From an uncultured Lachnospira sp. (GTDB lineage: Bacteria; Bacillota; Clostridia; Lachnospirales; Lachnospiraceae): a DNA stretch of 47,499 nucleotides. This document shows positions 23,366-32,436 of the stretch, piece by piece. Position numbers and translations under genes: made by a program. The stretch lies in assembly GCA_910585095.1 (NCBI GenBank), contig CAJUBU010000005.1, positions 1 through 47,499 of the forward strand, in the 5' to 3' direction. How positions within the stretch are numbered: position 1 is the first letter of the stretch; each line of letters begins with the position of its first letter. Below the pieces are notes generated by a model. The model ran no database searches. It worked only from the letters and a program-made list of their open reading frames with translations, and was not told the DNA's origin.

Positions 23366-24628
23366 ATGTTAGATATGTTAGATTTTGAGCGTTTATTAAA
23401 TGATGCAGAAAATGGTGTATTGCCAGCATTAAAGTTTTTGGGAGATATTTATTTGAATGGATATGAGGAAAATAATATTGAACCCAATATTGATAAGGCA
23501 ATTGCATATTATGAAAAAGCTTCGGATGGGGGAATGGAAGATGCGTTGATGGACTTAGGATTTATTTATTGTTCAGGTCAATATATGGAACCCGATTATA
23601 AAAAAGGGATTACATATTATGAGCGTGCGGCAGCGCTTGGCAATACAACAGCACTTGGCAATTTAGGCATGTCATACTGTCAGGGTTTTGGTGTTGAAAA
23701 AGATGTGAAAAAGGGATTTGAGTATTTTATGAAAGCCGCCGAAGGTGGACATCCTTTAGCAATGCAGCAGGTATCAGAAATGTATCGCGATGGAGTTGGC
23801 GTGGAACAAAGTGAAGAATTATCAGCATATTGGCGGCAGCAGGCAGAGGAGCAAAAAAAGCAAGATAAACTGGAAGAAGAACAAAAAAGAAAGCAAGCAA
23901 ATCGGCAAGATGAAAAAGATGATTTGCAAACAGCATTTGAGAAAAATTTGAAATTTATTAGCAAGGATACAATAGATGTCGATTTGGTAAACAGCATTTT
24001 TGGAAGCGCTAGTAATTTAAAACAATTTACAATGGGAACATGTGAATTTAAGACGGGCAAAGTTATCACAGCAGACCCTTTGTATTATTTAAAAAATTTA
24101 AAAGAAATTTTTATTAAAGAAAAATCCATTGCACCCGGAAAATATCCTGTACAAGTTGCTGTTATGGATTCCGATATAGCAGGACGCAGGATTGTAGGGG
24201 CAAGATTGAAAGTAAGTGAAAAGAAAGCTGTACAATATGAACTTGCAAAATGTCTTGTTGAAAAGAATGGAACGCTTATGACGACATATGCAGGATTTCC
24301 TGTCGAATGTGGCATGGGCTGTTTTTGTGACGAACAAGCTGCACAAAGCTATCGTGAATTTTTATCAAAATGGTATCAAGAACATAAAGATGGAAATATT
24401 TATACGGACTATTTTGAACAACTTTTTGAGGAAAGTTATCAAAAAGAGCCTGCATATCAAAGAAAAGGCGGCGATTTACTAATGTGGAATAATCCGCTTG
24501 ATAATTCGCAGATAGCAATGTTTGCTTCTGGTTTAGGCGATGGCTATTATACAGACTTTTGGGGAATAGATGAGACAGGAGTCGTCTGTGAATTAATTGT
24601 TGTTTTTTTAAATCCTGAATTGTTCTAA
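23366..24628 (+). CDS. Sel1-repeat protein with DUF4241 domain
   Basis: The product has about 420 residues. Residues about 10-165 hold four Sel1 repeats (for example KAIAYYEKASDGGMEDALMD and GFEYFMKAAEGGHPLAMQQ), a scaffold for protein contacts. A charged helix (EEQKKQDKLEEEQKRKQ) links to a C-terminal DUF4241 domain (about 210-420: TADPLYYL, APGKYPVQVAV, PVECGMGCFCD). DUF4241 occurs in proteins linked to toxin-immunity loci; that role is inferred. ATG 23357 overlaps the ribosome site, so 23366 was chosen. Confidence 0.8.
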   Translation: MLDMLDFERLLNDAENGVLPALKFLGDIYLNGYEENNIEPNIDKAIAYYEKASDGGMEDALMDLGFIYCSGQYMEPDYKKGITYYERAAALGNTTALGNLGMSYCQGFGVEKDVKKGFEYFMKAAEGGHPLAMQQVSEMYRDGVGVEQSEELSAYWRQQAEEQKKQDKLEEEQKRKQANRQDEKDDLQTAFEKNLKFISKDTIDVDLVNSIFGSASNLKQFTMGTCEFKTGKVITADPLYYLKNLKEIFIKEKSIAPGKYPVQVAVMDSDIAGRRIVGARLKVSEKKAVQYELAKCLVEKNGTLMTTYAGFPVECGMGCFCDEQAAQSYREFLSKWYQEHKDGNIYTDYFEQLFEESYQKEPAYQRKGGDLLMWNNPLDNSQIAMFASGLGDGYYTDFWGIDETGVVCELIVVFLNPELF

Positions 24629-24734
24629 GTAAATATATTTGTTGTTTTTTCGTTTTTATTTCAATAAAAAAATGATTTTTATGTAAGAAAGAAAAATTAA
24701 ACGATGTTGTTTTTATAAAAAGAAAGAGAAAAAG

Positions 24735-25484
24735 TTGAGTAAAGATGCAAGAGTAATACCAGAAAAATATTGTTTTTTAAGCGGAAGCTTACTAAAAGTA
24801 TTGGCAGTTATTGTGATGTTAATAGACCATATGGCGGCATTTATACTATATTTATATAAGCCAGCAACACAGCCTATTTTGTTGTTAGGAAGTCATGAAC
24901 TTTCCCTGTATAAAATAATGAGATATATTGGCAGAACAGCCTTTCCGATATTTGTTTTTTTGTTGGTGGAAGGTTTTTGTCATACTCGCAATAAAAAGAA
25001 ATATGGCAGAAATTTATTAATATTTGCAATTATTTCAGAAATTCCCTGGAATCTATTACATTCGGGAACCTATTTTTATGATAAACAAAATGTGTTTTTT
25101 ACGCTGCTGTTAGGTTATATAGGAATGGTTGCAATTGAAAAGTATCAAGATACAACGATTGTTTTATGCAAAATAAAACAGACAGCAATTCTTTTAATGT
25201 TGTTATTATTATCAATATTGCTAAAAGCCGATTATGGAATTGTAGGTTTTGGCTATGTATTGCTTATCTATGTGTTAAGAGATAATTGTATTCTTCAAAC
25301 CATACTGGGAATTTGTTTTTTGCCAAGCAAATGGATAGGAGGGGCGGCATTTATTCCAATAAATCTTTATAATGGAAAAAGAGGATTTATTAAGGGGAGT
25401 ATTGCCAAATATTTCTTTTATGGGTTTTATCCGCTCCATTTGATTTGTTTGTATATAATTAGGAAGATGATTTTTGGTGTTTAA
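24735..25484 (+). CDS. TraX-family membrane acyltransferase
   Basis: The product has 249 residues and about eight membrane helices. LLKVLAVIVMLIDHMAAF with the conserved Asp-His, IGRTAFPIFVFLLVEGFCHT and a repeated DYG-type loop are TraX marks. F-plasmid TraX acetylates pilin; chromosomal Firmicute members are widespread and probably acylate other surface targets. It starts at TTG 24735 with a weak AGAAAGAG site. No conjugation genes are nearby. Confidence 0.85.
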   Translation: MSKDARVIPEKYCFLSGSLLKVLAVIVMLIDHMAAFILYLYKPATQPILLLGSHELSLYKIMRYIGRTAFPIFVFLLVEGFCHTRNKKKYGRNLLIFAIISEIPWNLLHSGTYFYDKQNVFFTLLLGYIGMVAIEKYQDTTIVLCKIKQTAILLMLLLLSILLKADYGIVGFGYVLLIYVLRDNCILQTILGICFLPSKWIGGAAFIPINLYNGKRGFIKGSIAKYFFYGFYPLHLICLYIIRKMIFGV

Positions 25485-25525
25485 CCTTATCAAGGAAGTT
25501 CCCTATTTCAATGCTGCAAAGGCAT
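25483..25525 (+). repeat. dispersed hairpin element B, partial
   Basis: AACCTTATCAAGGAAGTTC, at the end of the TraX gene, matches the start of element C (35511) with two differences, then TTTCAATGC aligns with CTTCAATAT. The 3' half is replaced by a GNAT gene remnant. Confidence 0.4.
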
Positions 25526-25541
25526 AAGTGAAGGCAAAGTA

Positions 25542-25649
25542 ATGCAAAAATGCGGCATGAAATATGAGAGGATTTTACACAGTGCGGATTGGAATAATCA
25601 AGGGATTTGTGCTGCTTGCTATTATGCGTTATTAAAATTAGAATGCTAA
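25542..25649 (+). pseudogene. C-terminal remnant of a GNAT acetyltransferase
   Basis: The frame to TAA 25649 reads MQKCGMKYERILHSADWNNQ, then ends with ICAACYYALLKLEC. This is the last 35 residues of a RimJ/RimL-type GNAT enzyme, which normally follows an NxAS motif and ends in a YALLKEE-like helix. Nothing upstream continues the protein. Element B abuts it, so it may mark a rearrangement. Confidence 0.6.
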
Positions 25650-25685
25650 CTTGTTGTTTATTAAAAAAATAATAGATATGCTATT

Positions 25686-26120
25686 TTAGCAAATAAAAGA
25701 GGAGATAAAATTCCAGTCATAATCCCATTGGCAGTCGATATAATGACCAAACATAAAATGAGTATTAGATAATGCACATCCAATTTGTTTTTGTGAGGGA
25801 CATAAAACGAAGGAGTCAAATAGTAGCTGTTGACATATCTCGTTAGGCGTTGAAGGAATAATAGAATCTTTTTTTGAAAATAAATGATTTTTAATAAATT
25901 TATAATAGGATGGCTGAAATGCTTGTTCAATTAAAAAATCAGCATTTAAAACAGCATATTTTAATTTTTTTAAATAAAAAGAAATTAGTTTTTCATCAAT
26001 TAAGGTTTCCTCCTGAGAATTTATTGTAAAGATATAATAACCATATGGTTTGGAAAATGGAGAGATAAAGCGAGGATGACTGCCAATGATTTCATTAATT
26101 TTGTATATGTCAATATCCAT
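25686..26120 (-). CDS. small protein, unknown
   Basis: The product has 144 residues beginning MDIDIYKINEIIGSHPRFI. It has no signal peptide or membrane helix. It contains several aromatic clusters (KPYGYYIFTINSQEET, YIDCQWDYDWNFISSF). Size and isolation recall immunity-type proteins, but no family is recognised. ATG 26120 follows a GCAGAAATGAGGA site identical in form to the hairpin-leader genes, although the hairpin is absent. Confidence 0.55.
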   Translation of the reverse strand: MDIDIYKINEIIGSHPRFISPFSKPYGYYIFTINSQEETLIDEKLISFYLKKLKYAVLNADFLIEQAFQPSYYKFIKNHLFSKKDSIIPSTPNEICQQLLFDSFVLCPSQKQIGCALSNTHFMFGHYIDCQWDYDWNFISSFIC

Positions 26121-26225
26121 AAAATTCCTCATTTCTGCATTGCTTTTCACGCTATTCCTCCGTTTTTAGACGTAGAAATTGCACAATAGAAAAAACGGTG
26201 TAACATGAATTTTGCGTACTATTTT

Positions 26226-26609
26226 TTATACAATTTTATTGTGTTGATACCCTTTTTTAATATCATCTTCATATAATTTGGTGTCAATAAAAATAATTTT
26301 ATAACAATCGTCACCTATGGATTGGATATTTTTTTTGATATTAAAAAAATTGTAAGTCAGTGATTTTCGTATTTTGCTTGGTGATGGCTTGATAATACCC
26401 TCGCTTTTCCACTTTGGTATCTCCATTTTTTTATAAAATTCTTGGATATCTTTAATAGTAAATATATCAATTTTATAATAATAAAAACACATAAGCAGAC
26501 AGTCAATTTGAAGACTAAAGGTAAGATTATCAAAATCAACTTCATAAGACTTATTATGTGATTTGCAAAAGTAGGTTACTTCTTTCATATTTAGTTTTGT
26601 CCAATCCAT
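26226..26609 (-). CDS. small basic protein, unknown
   Basis: The product has 127 residues. Near its middle IDCLLMCFYYYKIDIFTIKDIQEFYKKMEIPKW suggests a helical fold; SKIRKSLTYNFFNI follows. There is no membrane or export signal. ATG 26609 follows AAATGAGG in a partial copy of the hairpin leader (E6). Function is unknown. It is separated by about 100 bp from the next minus-strand gene. Confidence 0.55.
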   Translation of the reverse strand: MDWTKLNMKEVTYFCKSHNKSYEVDFDNLTFSLQIDCLLMCFYYYKIDIFTIKDIQEFYKKMEIPKWKSEGIIKPSPSKIRKSLTYNFFNIKKNIQSIGDDCYKIIFIDTKLYEDDIKKGYQHNKIV

Positions 26610-26615
26610 TTTACC

Positions 26616-26690
26616 TCATTTCTTTGTTGCCTCTTTACAGAAAAACGAAATATTTTTATAGATTTGTGACAACAATACTCTATATTTTTG
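26616..26690 (-). promoter_or_regulatory. degenerate hairpin leader, copy E6
   Basis: On the minus strand TTGTCACAAA, a spacer with AAAAATATTT and CAACAAAGAAATGAGG align with copy E3, but the 5' arm of the hairpin is not recognisable. Confidence 0.45.
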
Positions 26691-26803
26691 TAAACGATTT
26701 ATCACTTAAAAGCAATATAAAATATATTATAACATAAATGGGTTGATGATTAAAGTTTGATTTCAATTAAATTTTTAGTTTCATTATATAAAAATTTATG
26801 GTA

Positions 26804-26826
26804 AAATAACCACAGCAAAGCTGTGG
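26804..26826 (-). terminator. terminator of the DUF6774 gene
   Basis: On the minus strand CCACAGC-TTT-GCTGTGG is followed by TTATTTTA. It lies 11 bp after the stop codon. Confidence 0.7.
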
Positions 26827-26836
26827 TATCAAAGGA

Positions 26837-26995
26837 TTACTTGCATAAAGAGCGTTGTATTAATTGGGATTCAATCATATCTCCAAGTGTTGTTAAATTG
26901 ATGGCAAGCAGTTCAAGTTCTTTCTCATCAAGACACTCTGCCAATTGACAGGCTATCGTTGACAATAAATAAAGATTGGAGCAGTTCTTATTCAT
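26837..26995 (-). CDS. DUF6774 protein
   Basis: The frame has 52 codons: LYLLSTIACQLAECLDEKEL, then LLAINLTTLGDMIESQL. This pattern of two helices with a central acidic turn matches DUF6774, small proteins common in Lachnospiraceae. Function is unknown. No good ribosome site is visible, but the terminator just downstream supports expression on this strand. Confidence 0.65.
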   Translation of the reverse strand: MNKNCSNLYLLSTIACQLAECLDEKELELLAINLTTLGDMIESQLIQRSLCK

Positions 26996-27135
26996 AGATG
27001 TACCATTTACTTTTTAATATAGTATATGCAAAAGAAATGGTGGAGGTGAAGGCTTGTTGTATGTTGAGTATGTAGATAAAAGAAAAAATAAAAGAAATAA
27101 CGATTTTAAATTAAAGATGAGGTTCTATAAAAAAT

Positions 27136-27714
27136 ATGAATAAAATACAAATATTTATAAAATCCATTTATGCAGGCTGCATGATTGGTGTGGGTGGCAT
27201 TGTTTATTTGTCCGTAGAAAATAAATTTTTGGGGTCATTGTTGTTTTCCTTTGGGTTATTGACCATAGTGACACAAGGTTTTTGGCTTTATACAGGCAAA
27301 ATTGGTTTTGTGAAAAAAATAGATGAACTTTTAGATATGGCAATTACGATTTTGGGGAATTTTGCAGGTACGCTGATTATGGCATTGCTATGTAAGGCTT
27401 CTCATCTTAATATCAACAGTGTGGAATTAGTTGGCAAAAAGTTAGACAACCATATTGTACATATTTTTATTTTGTCGATGTTTTGTGGTGTTATGATGTA
27501 TTTGGCAATTGATAATTATAATAAAGCAAAAAATATTGTATTTATTATAGCGCCTGTAATGATATTTATATTATCCGGTTTTGAACATTCCATTGCCAAT
27601 ATGTTTTATTTTAATCTGGCTGGACAATATGATTTCAAATCGCTGGGTTATATTTTGGTTATGCTGATTGGCAATGGGATTGGTGCAAAGCTTTTTGATT
27701 TAAAGCCGCAATAA
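27136..27714 (+). CDS. formate/nitrite transporter-like protein, short form
   Basis: The product has 192 residues and six membrane helices. GCMIGVGGIVYLSVENKFLG and SGFEHSIANMFYF are FNT signatures, the second near the pore histidine. It is shorter than classical FocA (about 280), a form seen in Clostridia. It would be a pentameric channel for small monovalent anions; the actual substrate is not known. A GATGAGG site precedes ATG. Confidence 0.8.
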   Translation: MNKIQIFIKSIYAGCMIGVGGIVYLSVENKFLGSLLFSFGLLTIVTQGFWLYTGKIGFVKKIDELLDMAITILGNFAGTLIMALLCKASHLNINSVELVGKKLDNHIVHIFILSMFCGVMMYLAIDNYNKAKNIVFIIAPVMIFILSGFEHSIANMFYFNLAGQYDFKSLGYILVMLIGNGIGAKLFDLKPQ

Positions 27715-27795
27715 ATATCTGGTGTGATACTGTTTTGATAACCATATTGATATTGAATCATATTATATAACAAATTATATTGGGAAGTTTTTAAT

Positions 27796-28695
27796 ATGAG
27801 TCAATATCATTCTTGTGATAAAAGGATAAATTGTGATAAGGACAGTACTGCTTTTCCACCACAGCATCAAGATAGGCAGCCCGGATTGGAATATATCATG
27901 AATCCTAGACCGATATCAGAATGTGGAAAGACCCACCGAAAACTGCAGGATAAAACTGCATTAATTACAGGGGGCGACAGTGGAATAGGTCGAGCAGTTG
28001 CATATGATTTTGTAAAAGAAGGGGCAAATGTTGCTCTTGTCTATTATGATGAAGAAAAAGATGCAATGGAGACTGCCAAAAGGATAGAACAATTAGGCGG
28101 TAAGTCTTTGCTTTTATGTGGTGATTTAAAAGACCCTGCGTTTGCAAAATACTGTGTGGATAAAACTGTAGAGTGTTTTGGAACATTGGATATATTGGTC
28201 AATAATCATGCAGTCCAATTTATTCAGCGCAGTATTATGGATATATCCCATGAACAATTGGAATTTACATTTAGAAATAATGTATTTTCCTTTTTTTATT
28301 TGATACAATATGCTTTGCCTTATATGAAAAGGGGAGGCAGTATTATTAATACAACGTCTGTGACAGCTTATGAGGGAAACAAGGATTTAATTGATTACAG
28401 TTCAACAAAAGGCGCCATTGTAGCATTGACAAGGTCACTTTCTTTATCGCTTGTAGAAAAAGGAATTCGAGTAAATGGCGTTGCGCCAGGTCCAATATGG
28501 ACACCATTAATTCCAGCTTCATATTCTGCAAAAGAAGTTGCCACATTTGGACAAAAGACATCTCATGTACCAATGGATAGAGCAGGGCAACCGTGTGAGG
28601 TTTCGCCTTGTTATGTATTTCTTGCCTCTGATGATTCAAGTTATATGACAGGTCAAGTGCTTCACCCTAATGGAGGAACAATAGTCGGTTCATAA
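27796..28695 (+). CDS. short-chain dehydrogenase/reductase, general-stress type
   Basis: The product has 299 residues. After a 45-residue extension with PPQHQDRQPGLEYIMNPRP, typical of YhdF/YghA-like stress SDRs, comes TALITGGDSGIGRAVA (dinucleotide binding). LVNNHA, the catalytic Ser in NTTSVTAYEG and YSSTK (Tyr and Lys) follow. The end, SSYMTGQVLHPNGG, is standard. It is an NAD(P)-dependent alcohol or aldehyde oxidoreductase; the substrate is unknown. It starts 81 bp after the FNT gene. Confidence 0.9.
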   Translation: MSQYHSCDKRINCDKDSTAFPPQHQDRQPGLEYIMNPRPISECGKTHRKLQDKTALITGGDSGIGRAVAYDFVKEGANVALVYYDEEKDAMETAKRIEQLGGKSLLLCGDLKDPAFAKYCVDKTVECFGTLDILVNNHAVQFIQRSIMDISHEQLEFTFRNNVFSFFYLIQYALPYMKRGGSIINTTSVTAYEGNKDLIDYSSTKGAIVALTRSLSLSLVEKGIRVNGVAPGPIWTPLIPASYSAKEVATFGQKTSHVPMDRAGQPCEVSPCYVFLASDDSSYMTGQVLHPNGGTIVGS

Positions 28696-28731
28696 GAAAT
28701 TTTTTTGTTTATAAGGTTAGGAGATAAAATT

Positions 28732-29238
28732 TTGATATACTTTATTGCAGATACACATTTTTCAGAAGAAAATATAATATTGTATGAAAATAGACCATTT
28801 GAAGATGTTGCACAGATGGATAGCATCCTTTTAAAGCGATGGAATCAAGTTGTGCATCAAGAAGATAAAATTTATGTGTTAGGTGATTTTGGGGCGCAGG
28901 ATAAAGAATCTTTTATAGTAAACCAACTAAAAGGAAGAAAATTTCTTGTAAAAGGAAACCATGATACAAAATCCAATTCATATTATCGTGATTGTGGATT
29001 TGAGGAAGTTTATGACTGTCCTATTATATTTAAGAATTTTTGGATATTGTCCCATGAGCCGTTATATGTCAATACGAATATGCCCTATGCCAATTTATTT
29101 GGACATGTACACAATTCGCCTATAATCAAAACATACAGCAATCAGCATTATTGTGTCTCGGTTGAAAGAATAAATTATACACCAATATCGTTTGATGAAA
29201 TTATAGCACAAATTAAAAATCCCAATCATAAAGAATAA
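28732..29238 (+). CDS. calcineurin-like metallophosphoesterase
   Basis: The product has 168 residues. Metal-binding motifs are in order: ADTHF (D-x-H), VLGDFG (GD), KGNHD (GNHD), LSHEPLY (H) and FGHVHNS (GHxH). It is a small phage/bacterial-type phosphoesterase acting on a phosphodiester; the substrate is unknown. TTG 28732 after TAGGAG was chosen because the ATG at 28705 lies upstream of that site. It lies 36 bp after the SDR gene, likely co-transcribed. Confidence 0.85.
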   Translation: MIYFIADTHFSEENIILYENRPFEDVAQMDSILLKRWNQVVHQEDKIYVLGDFGAQDKESFIVNQLKGRKFLVKGNHDTKSNSYYRDCGFEEVYDCPIIFKNFWILSHEPLYVNTNMPYANLFGHVHNSPIIKTYSNQHYCVSVERINYTPISFDEIIAQIKNPNHKE

Positions 29239-29249
29239 AGTTCAATGGA

Positions 29250-29290
29250 GCTGTCGCATATGGATGTAATCTTTATGGCGGCAGTTTCTT
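29250..29290 (+). terminator. hairpin, likely terminator
   Basis: GCTGTCGC and GGCGGCAG arms with an A/T inner part are followed by TTTCTTT. It ends the SDR-phosphoesterase unit. Confidence 0.55.
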
Positions 29291-29432
29291 TGGATTATAA
29301 TAAAGTTTTAATTATAATAGAATAAGTGGTTTGAAGTAAATTTATAATTGATATATAAAAAATATTTTGTTGGGGTATTATGAATATAATTTGACGTAAT
29401 TTTTGTGTTGTATTTTAGAATGGAGGATTTTT

Positions 29433-29945
29433 ATGGAATGTGTTATTAGAGAATGGGATATATCCGATGCCAATCATTTGGCATCGATGTTAAATAATAA
29501 AAAAATATTAGATAATTTGCGTGATGGATTGCCATATCCTTATACAATAGATGATGCAAAAGAGTATATCTGTTCCATGATTCATTGTGATAAGACAAAA
29601 ACATTTCCATTTGCCATTACAGTAAAGAATCAAGTTATTGGAAGTATTGGTGTATTTCGATGTGAGAATATTCATTTTAGAACAGCTGAAATGGGGTATT
29701 ATATTGGCGAGCCTTACTGGGGACAAGGATTTGCAACAAGTGCAGTAGAACAGATTTGCAATTATGTATTTACCAATACGGATATTATCCGCATATTTGC
29801 AGAACCATTTGCTTACAATATGGCGTCGTGTCGTGTGCTTGAAAAAGCAGGTTTTCAGTTAGAAGGTATTTTGCAAAAAAATGCAGTGAAAAATGGACAA
29901 ATATTGGATATGAAAATGTATGCTAAAATAAAAAATGAATATTAA
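29433..29945 (+). CDS. GNAT acetyltransferase, RimJ/RimL-type
   Basis: The product has 170 residues. IREWDISDANHLASMLNNK starts the fold; EMGYYIGEPYWGQGFATSAV is the acetyl-CoA loop (Q/GxGxA/G); NMASCRVLEKAGFQLEGILQ closes it. Members acetylate ribosomal protein N-termini, aminoglycosides or small amines; the target here is unknown. ATG 29433 has GGAGG upstream. The gene ends about 45 bp before leader E4. Confidence 0.88.
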   Translation: MECVIREWDISDANHLASMLNNKKILDNLRDGLPYPYTIDDAKEYICSMIHCDKTKTFPFAITVKNQVIGSIGVFRCENIHFRTAEMGYYIGEPYWGQGFATSAVEQICNYVFTNTDIIRIFAEPFAYNMASCRVLEKAGFQLEGILQKNAVKNGQILDMKMYAKIKNEY

Positions 29946-29990
29946 AAATAAATGGTTTCAAAAATATAAGTGAGAGAAAAAGTGATTTAT

Positions 29991-30080
29991 ATGTTGTGTT
30001 TGTGCGTTGTTTGGCATAACATTAAAAGTATAGTTTTTGTATAAAAGACTAATAGGTAAAAACAGCGCAGAAATGAGGAT
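29991..30080 (+). promoter_or_regulatory. recurrent hairpin leader, copy E4
   Basis: ATGTTGTGTT (29991-30000), loop TGTGCGTTGTTT and GGCATAACAT (30013-30022) make a 10-bp stem with three G-U pairs. Bases at the stem foot differ from other copies on both sides and still pair. AGCGCAGAAATGAGGA lies just before ATG 30085. Confidence 0.7.
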
Positions 30081-30084
30081 TCAA

Positions 30085-30459
30085 ATGTTAAAATCAAATT
30101 TAGAGCCTTATGCAACATGGACATTTTCAACACCTTGCAAGGTGCCTGATGATGTGCAGGGAATGTTGATAGTAGGTGAAAAGCCAGTCTGTGCATATAA
30201 GACTATACGAGATATTGCTATTTTTACCAACAAACGATTAATTGTTAGGGATTCTAAAGGAATGACAGGACAGAAAGTTGAAATTTATACAGTGCCATAT
30301 GGCTCAATTGTGATGTATTCTACAGAAAATGCAGGGAAAATATTTGATTCCACTTCAGAAATTGGATTAGTTACATTAGTTGGATATATAAAAATTAATT
30401 TAGATAAAAGTGTCGATGTAAGAGAAATTGATAAGGTATTAGCTACTTATATTTTATGA
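30085..30459 (+). CDS. bacterial PH-domain protein (bPH_1-like)
   Basis: The product has 124 residues. AYKTIRDIAIFTNKRLIVRD and GMTGQKVEIYTVPYGSIVMYSTENAG are the conserved strands of bacterial pleckstrin-homology domains (PF08000 type). There is no membrane helix. Such proteins form rings or bind partners; function is unknown. ATG 30085 follows GAGGA in leader E4. A small gene of unknown function follows 29 bp later. Confidence 0.82.
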   Translation: MLKSNLEPYATWTFSTPCKVPDDVQGMLIVGEKPVCAYKTIRDIAIFTNKRLIVRDSKGMTGQKVEIYTVPYGSIVMYSTENAGKIFDSTSEIGLVTLVGYIKINLDKSVDVREIDKVLATYIL

Positions 30460-30488
30460 TATAAGTTTACAATGTGAGGTGAAAATAC

Positions 30489-30815
30489 ATGATTGATGCA
30501 GCACAGATAATGCCTTTAAATTTTTTTGCTTATGGTGGTATATATACAGGCGAACATGAGGGGATGCGATATCGGATTATTCGGGATGGCGACAAGCCAG
30601 ACTATCAATTAAAAGCATATGTGTGGCGCGCCCCATTTGCATATGACTATGTGTCAAGACAAAAAGATAGTGATTCATTGATTGAAACCTCTATGTTTGA
30701 ATTTAGTGAAGAAGGCAGGATTTGCGCAATTGATTGGTTGCGTTTACAGTTTGAAACACGAAAAGCATATTGGCTTGCAAAACCTGCCTTAACAGATATT
30801 TCAATCAATATTTAA
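30489..30815 (+). CDS. small protein, unknown
   Basis: The product has 108 residues with MRYRIIRDGDKPDYQLKAYV, then WRAPFAYDYVS and FSEEGRICAIDWLRLQFETR: a strand-rich start and a helical end. The type is common in Clostridia as a hypothetical protein; no family name is given. GAGGTG precedes ATG. Its 3' end overlaps the convergent flippase gene by 11 bp. Confidence 0.6.
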   Translation: MIDAAQIMPLNFFAYGGIYTGEHEGMRYRIIRDGDKPDYQLKAYVWRAPFAYDYVSRQKDSDSLIETSMFEFSEEGRICAIDWLRLQFETRKAYWLAKPALTDISINI

Positions 30816-32337
30816 AATACATGATTAAAAATAATATTCCAGCTACAGCAGCACTAATGATGGAAGCAATCATAGAGTCGGTGGCATTGGATATAATGTT
30901 TTCAAGTATAAGGGACAATGTTATAGAAATAATCCCTATTGCCAATGGTTTCACAATCCAGTCGTATACATCGGATTTAATGTGAAGTGCGTGACTGATG
31001 GAAATATAATGACTGATACACACAAAAATTTGCGATATCAGTATTCCAATTAAATAAGCAGGAATGCCATATTTTGGAACCAGCAGGATAAGACATGCCA
31101 GCCTTATAAGTATGCCAATAATATTTTGTATACAGGTTGTCGAGGTTTTTCCCATTCCATTTAAGGTACTGCCAAGTGTTGCAGTGAGATATATAAATGG
31201 ACAAAGCCATGCAAGAACCGTGATATAACCATATACATCTGGTTCTTTAAAGATGATTGCGCCTATATTTGCACCATAAAATATAAATAGAAATGTGCTA
31301 ATGATACCCATTGCAATACATAGAGCAATACATTTTGAAATAGTACCAATTAGTCCTTGTTTATTTTGTGAGTCACAGTCGGATGAGACTGTTGGCAGCA
31401 GTAAAACAGACAGTGAATTTGTAATGGCAGTAGGAAACATAATAAATGGCAGCGCCATTCCTGTTAATACGCCAAAATGAGAGAGCGACTCACTTTTGCT
31501 GTAACCATATATAATAAGCTGTGCTGGTACAAGGATTGCCTCGCCGCTTTGCAGCAGATGCATTAAAATTCGGTTGGCAGTTAAAGGAAGCGAATAAACA
31601 AATATTTTTTTAATGCCCATTATTGAAACGGCAGTTTTTTCTGTATGACGGTTTGATAGAGCTATTGATAGACAACAGTATAGAGCTGCTGCAATTTCTC
31701 CTGTTAAATTTCCTATAATAGCACAGATAATCGTTACAGGAATATGATTGTTTTGACAGTATGATATGTATAAAAATACAGTTACTATACGTACAATTTG
31801 TTCAATTAATTGTGATGTGGCAGGTATCACTGATTTTTTCATTCCATAATAGTAACCTACTGTACAATTATGTATAGTAGAAAATATAAATGATATGGAA
31901 AGTATTTTTAATAACGGTTCACATTCAGGTGCCAGCAAAAGTCTTGCTGATATAAAATCCGCCTTGAGATATGTTAGTATAGACAGTATTATAGTTAGTG
32001 GAATACTGATAGTTAATCCACATTTAAGCCAGTAAAGCTGGGATGTGGATACACTGGTTGCAGAGTTATTGTCTGTACGATTATTATGTTTGCTGTTTTT
32101 AAGATGAAAATGGGCGCCAGATACATATTTTGAGATGGCTGTCTGAATGGAGGCAGAACATATTGCGTAGACAAGCCCCATAACAGGCATCACAATCTGC
32201 ATAAGACCGATACCTTCTGAGCCAATGACTCTTGTAAGGTAAATTCGGTAAAAAAATCCCAAAACACGGCTGATAATGCCAGCCATAGTAAGAATTAATG
32301 TTCCTTTAATTAAAACGTTGTTTTTTATATTTTTCAC
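30805..32337 (-). CDS. SpoVB/MurJ-like polysaccharide flippase
   Basis: The product has 510 residues and about 14 membrane helices. GTLILTMAGIISRVLGFFYRIYLTRVIGSEGIGLMQIV is the classic SpoVB start; GSTLNGMGKTS occurs late. The MOP superfamily flips lipid-linked glycans; SpoVB-type members act in spore cortex or wall precursor export. Without a spore gene context the role is uncertain. ATG 32337 has no strong ribosome site. Confidence 0.9.
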   Translation of the reverse strand: MKNIKNNVLIKGTLILTMAGIISRVLGFFYRIYLTRVIGSEGIGLMQIVMPVMGLVYAICSASIQTAISKYVSGAHFHLKNSKHNNRTDNNSATSVSTSQLYWLKCGLTISIPLTIILSILTYLKADFISARLLLAPECEPLLKILSISFIFSTIHNCTVGYYYGMKKSVIPATSQLIEQIVRIVTVFLYISYCQNNHIPVTIICAIIGNLTGEIAAALYCCLSIALSNRHTEKTAVSIMGIKKIFVYSLPLTANRILMHLLQSGEAILVPAQLIIYGYSKSESLSHFGVLTGMALPFIMFPTAITNSLSVLLLPTVSSDCDSQNKQGLIGTISKCIALCIAMGIISTFLFIFYGANIGAIIFKEPDVYGYITVLAWLCPFIYLTATLGSTLNGMGKTSTTCIQNIIGILIRLACLILLVPKYGIPAYLIGILISQIFVCISHYISISHALHIKSDVYDWIVKPLAIGIISITLSLILENIISNATDSMIASIISAAVAGILFLIMYFKY

Positions 32338-32436
32338 ATTAAACCTTTTAGAAAATATAATAATTTAATATCATTGTATGTGCCTGTTGAATATATTATT
32401 AATGATAGATAGAATCCTTTTTGAGGTGTGTTTTTA

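Noticed and set aside
24735..25484. TraX as sign of a conjugative element
   Set aside because: Chromosomal TraX-family genes are common in Firmicutes and no relaxase, coupling protein or type IV gene lies nearby.
29991..30080. Integron attC-like recombination site for the leader repeats
   Set aside because: The stem and 12-nt loop lack the attC core ends, the copies lie 5' rather than 3' of genes, and no integron-type integrase is seen; it is kept only as one option to test.
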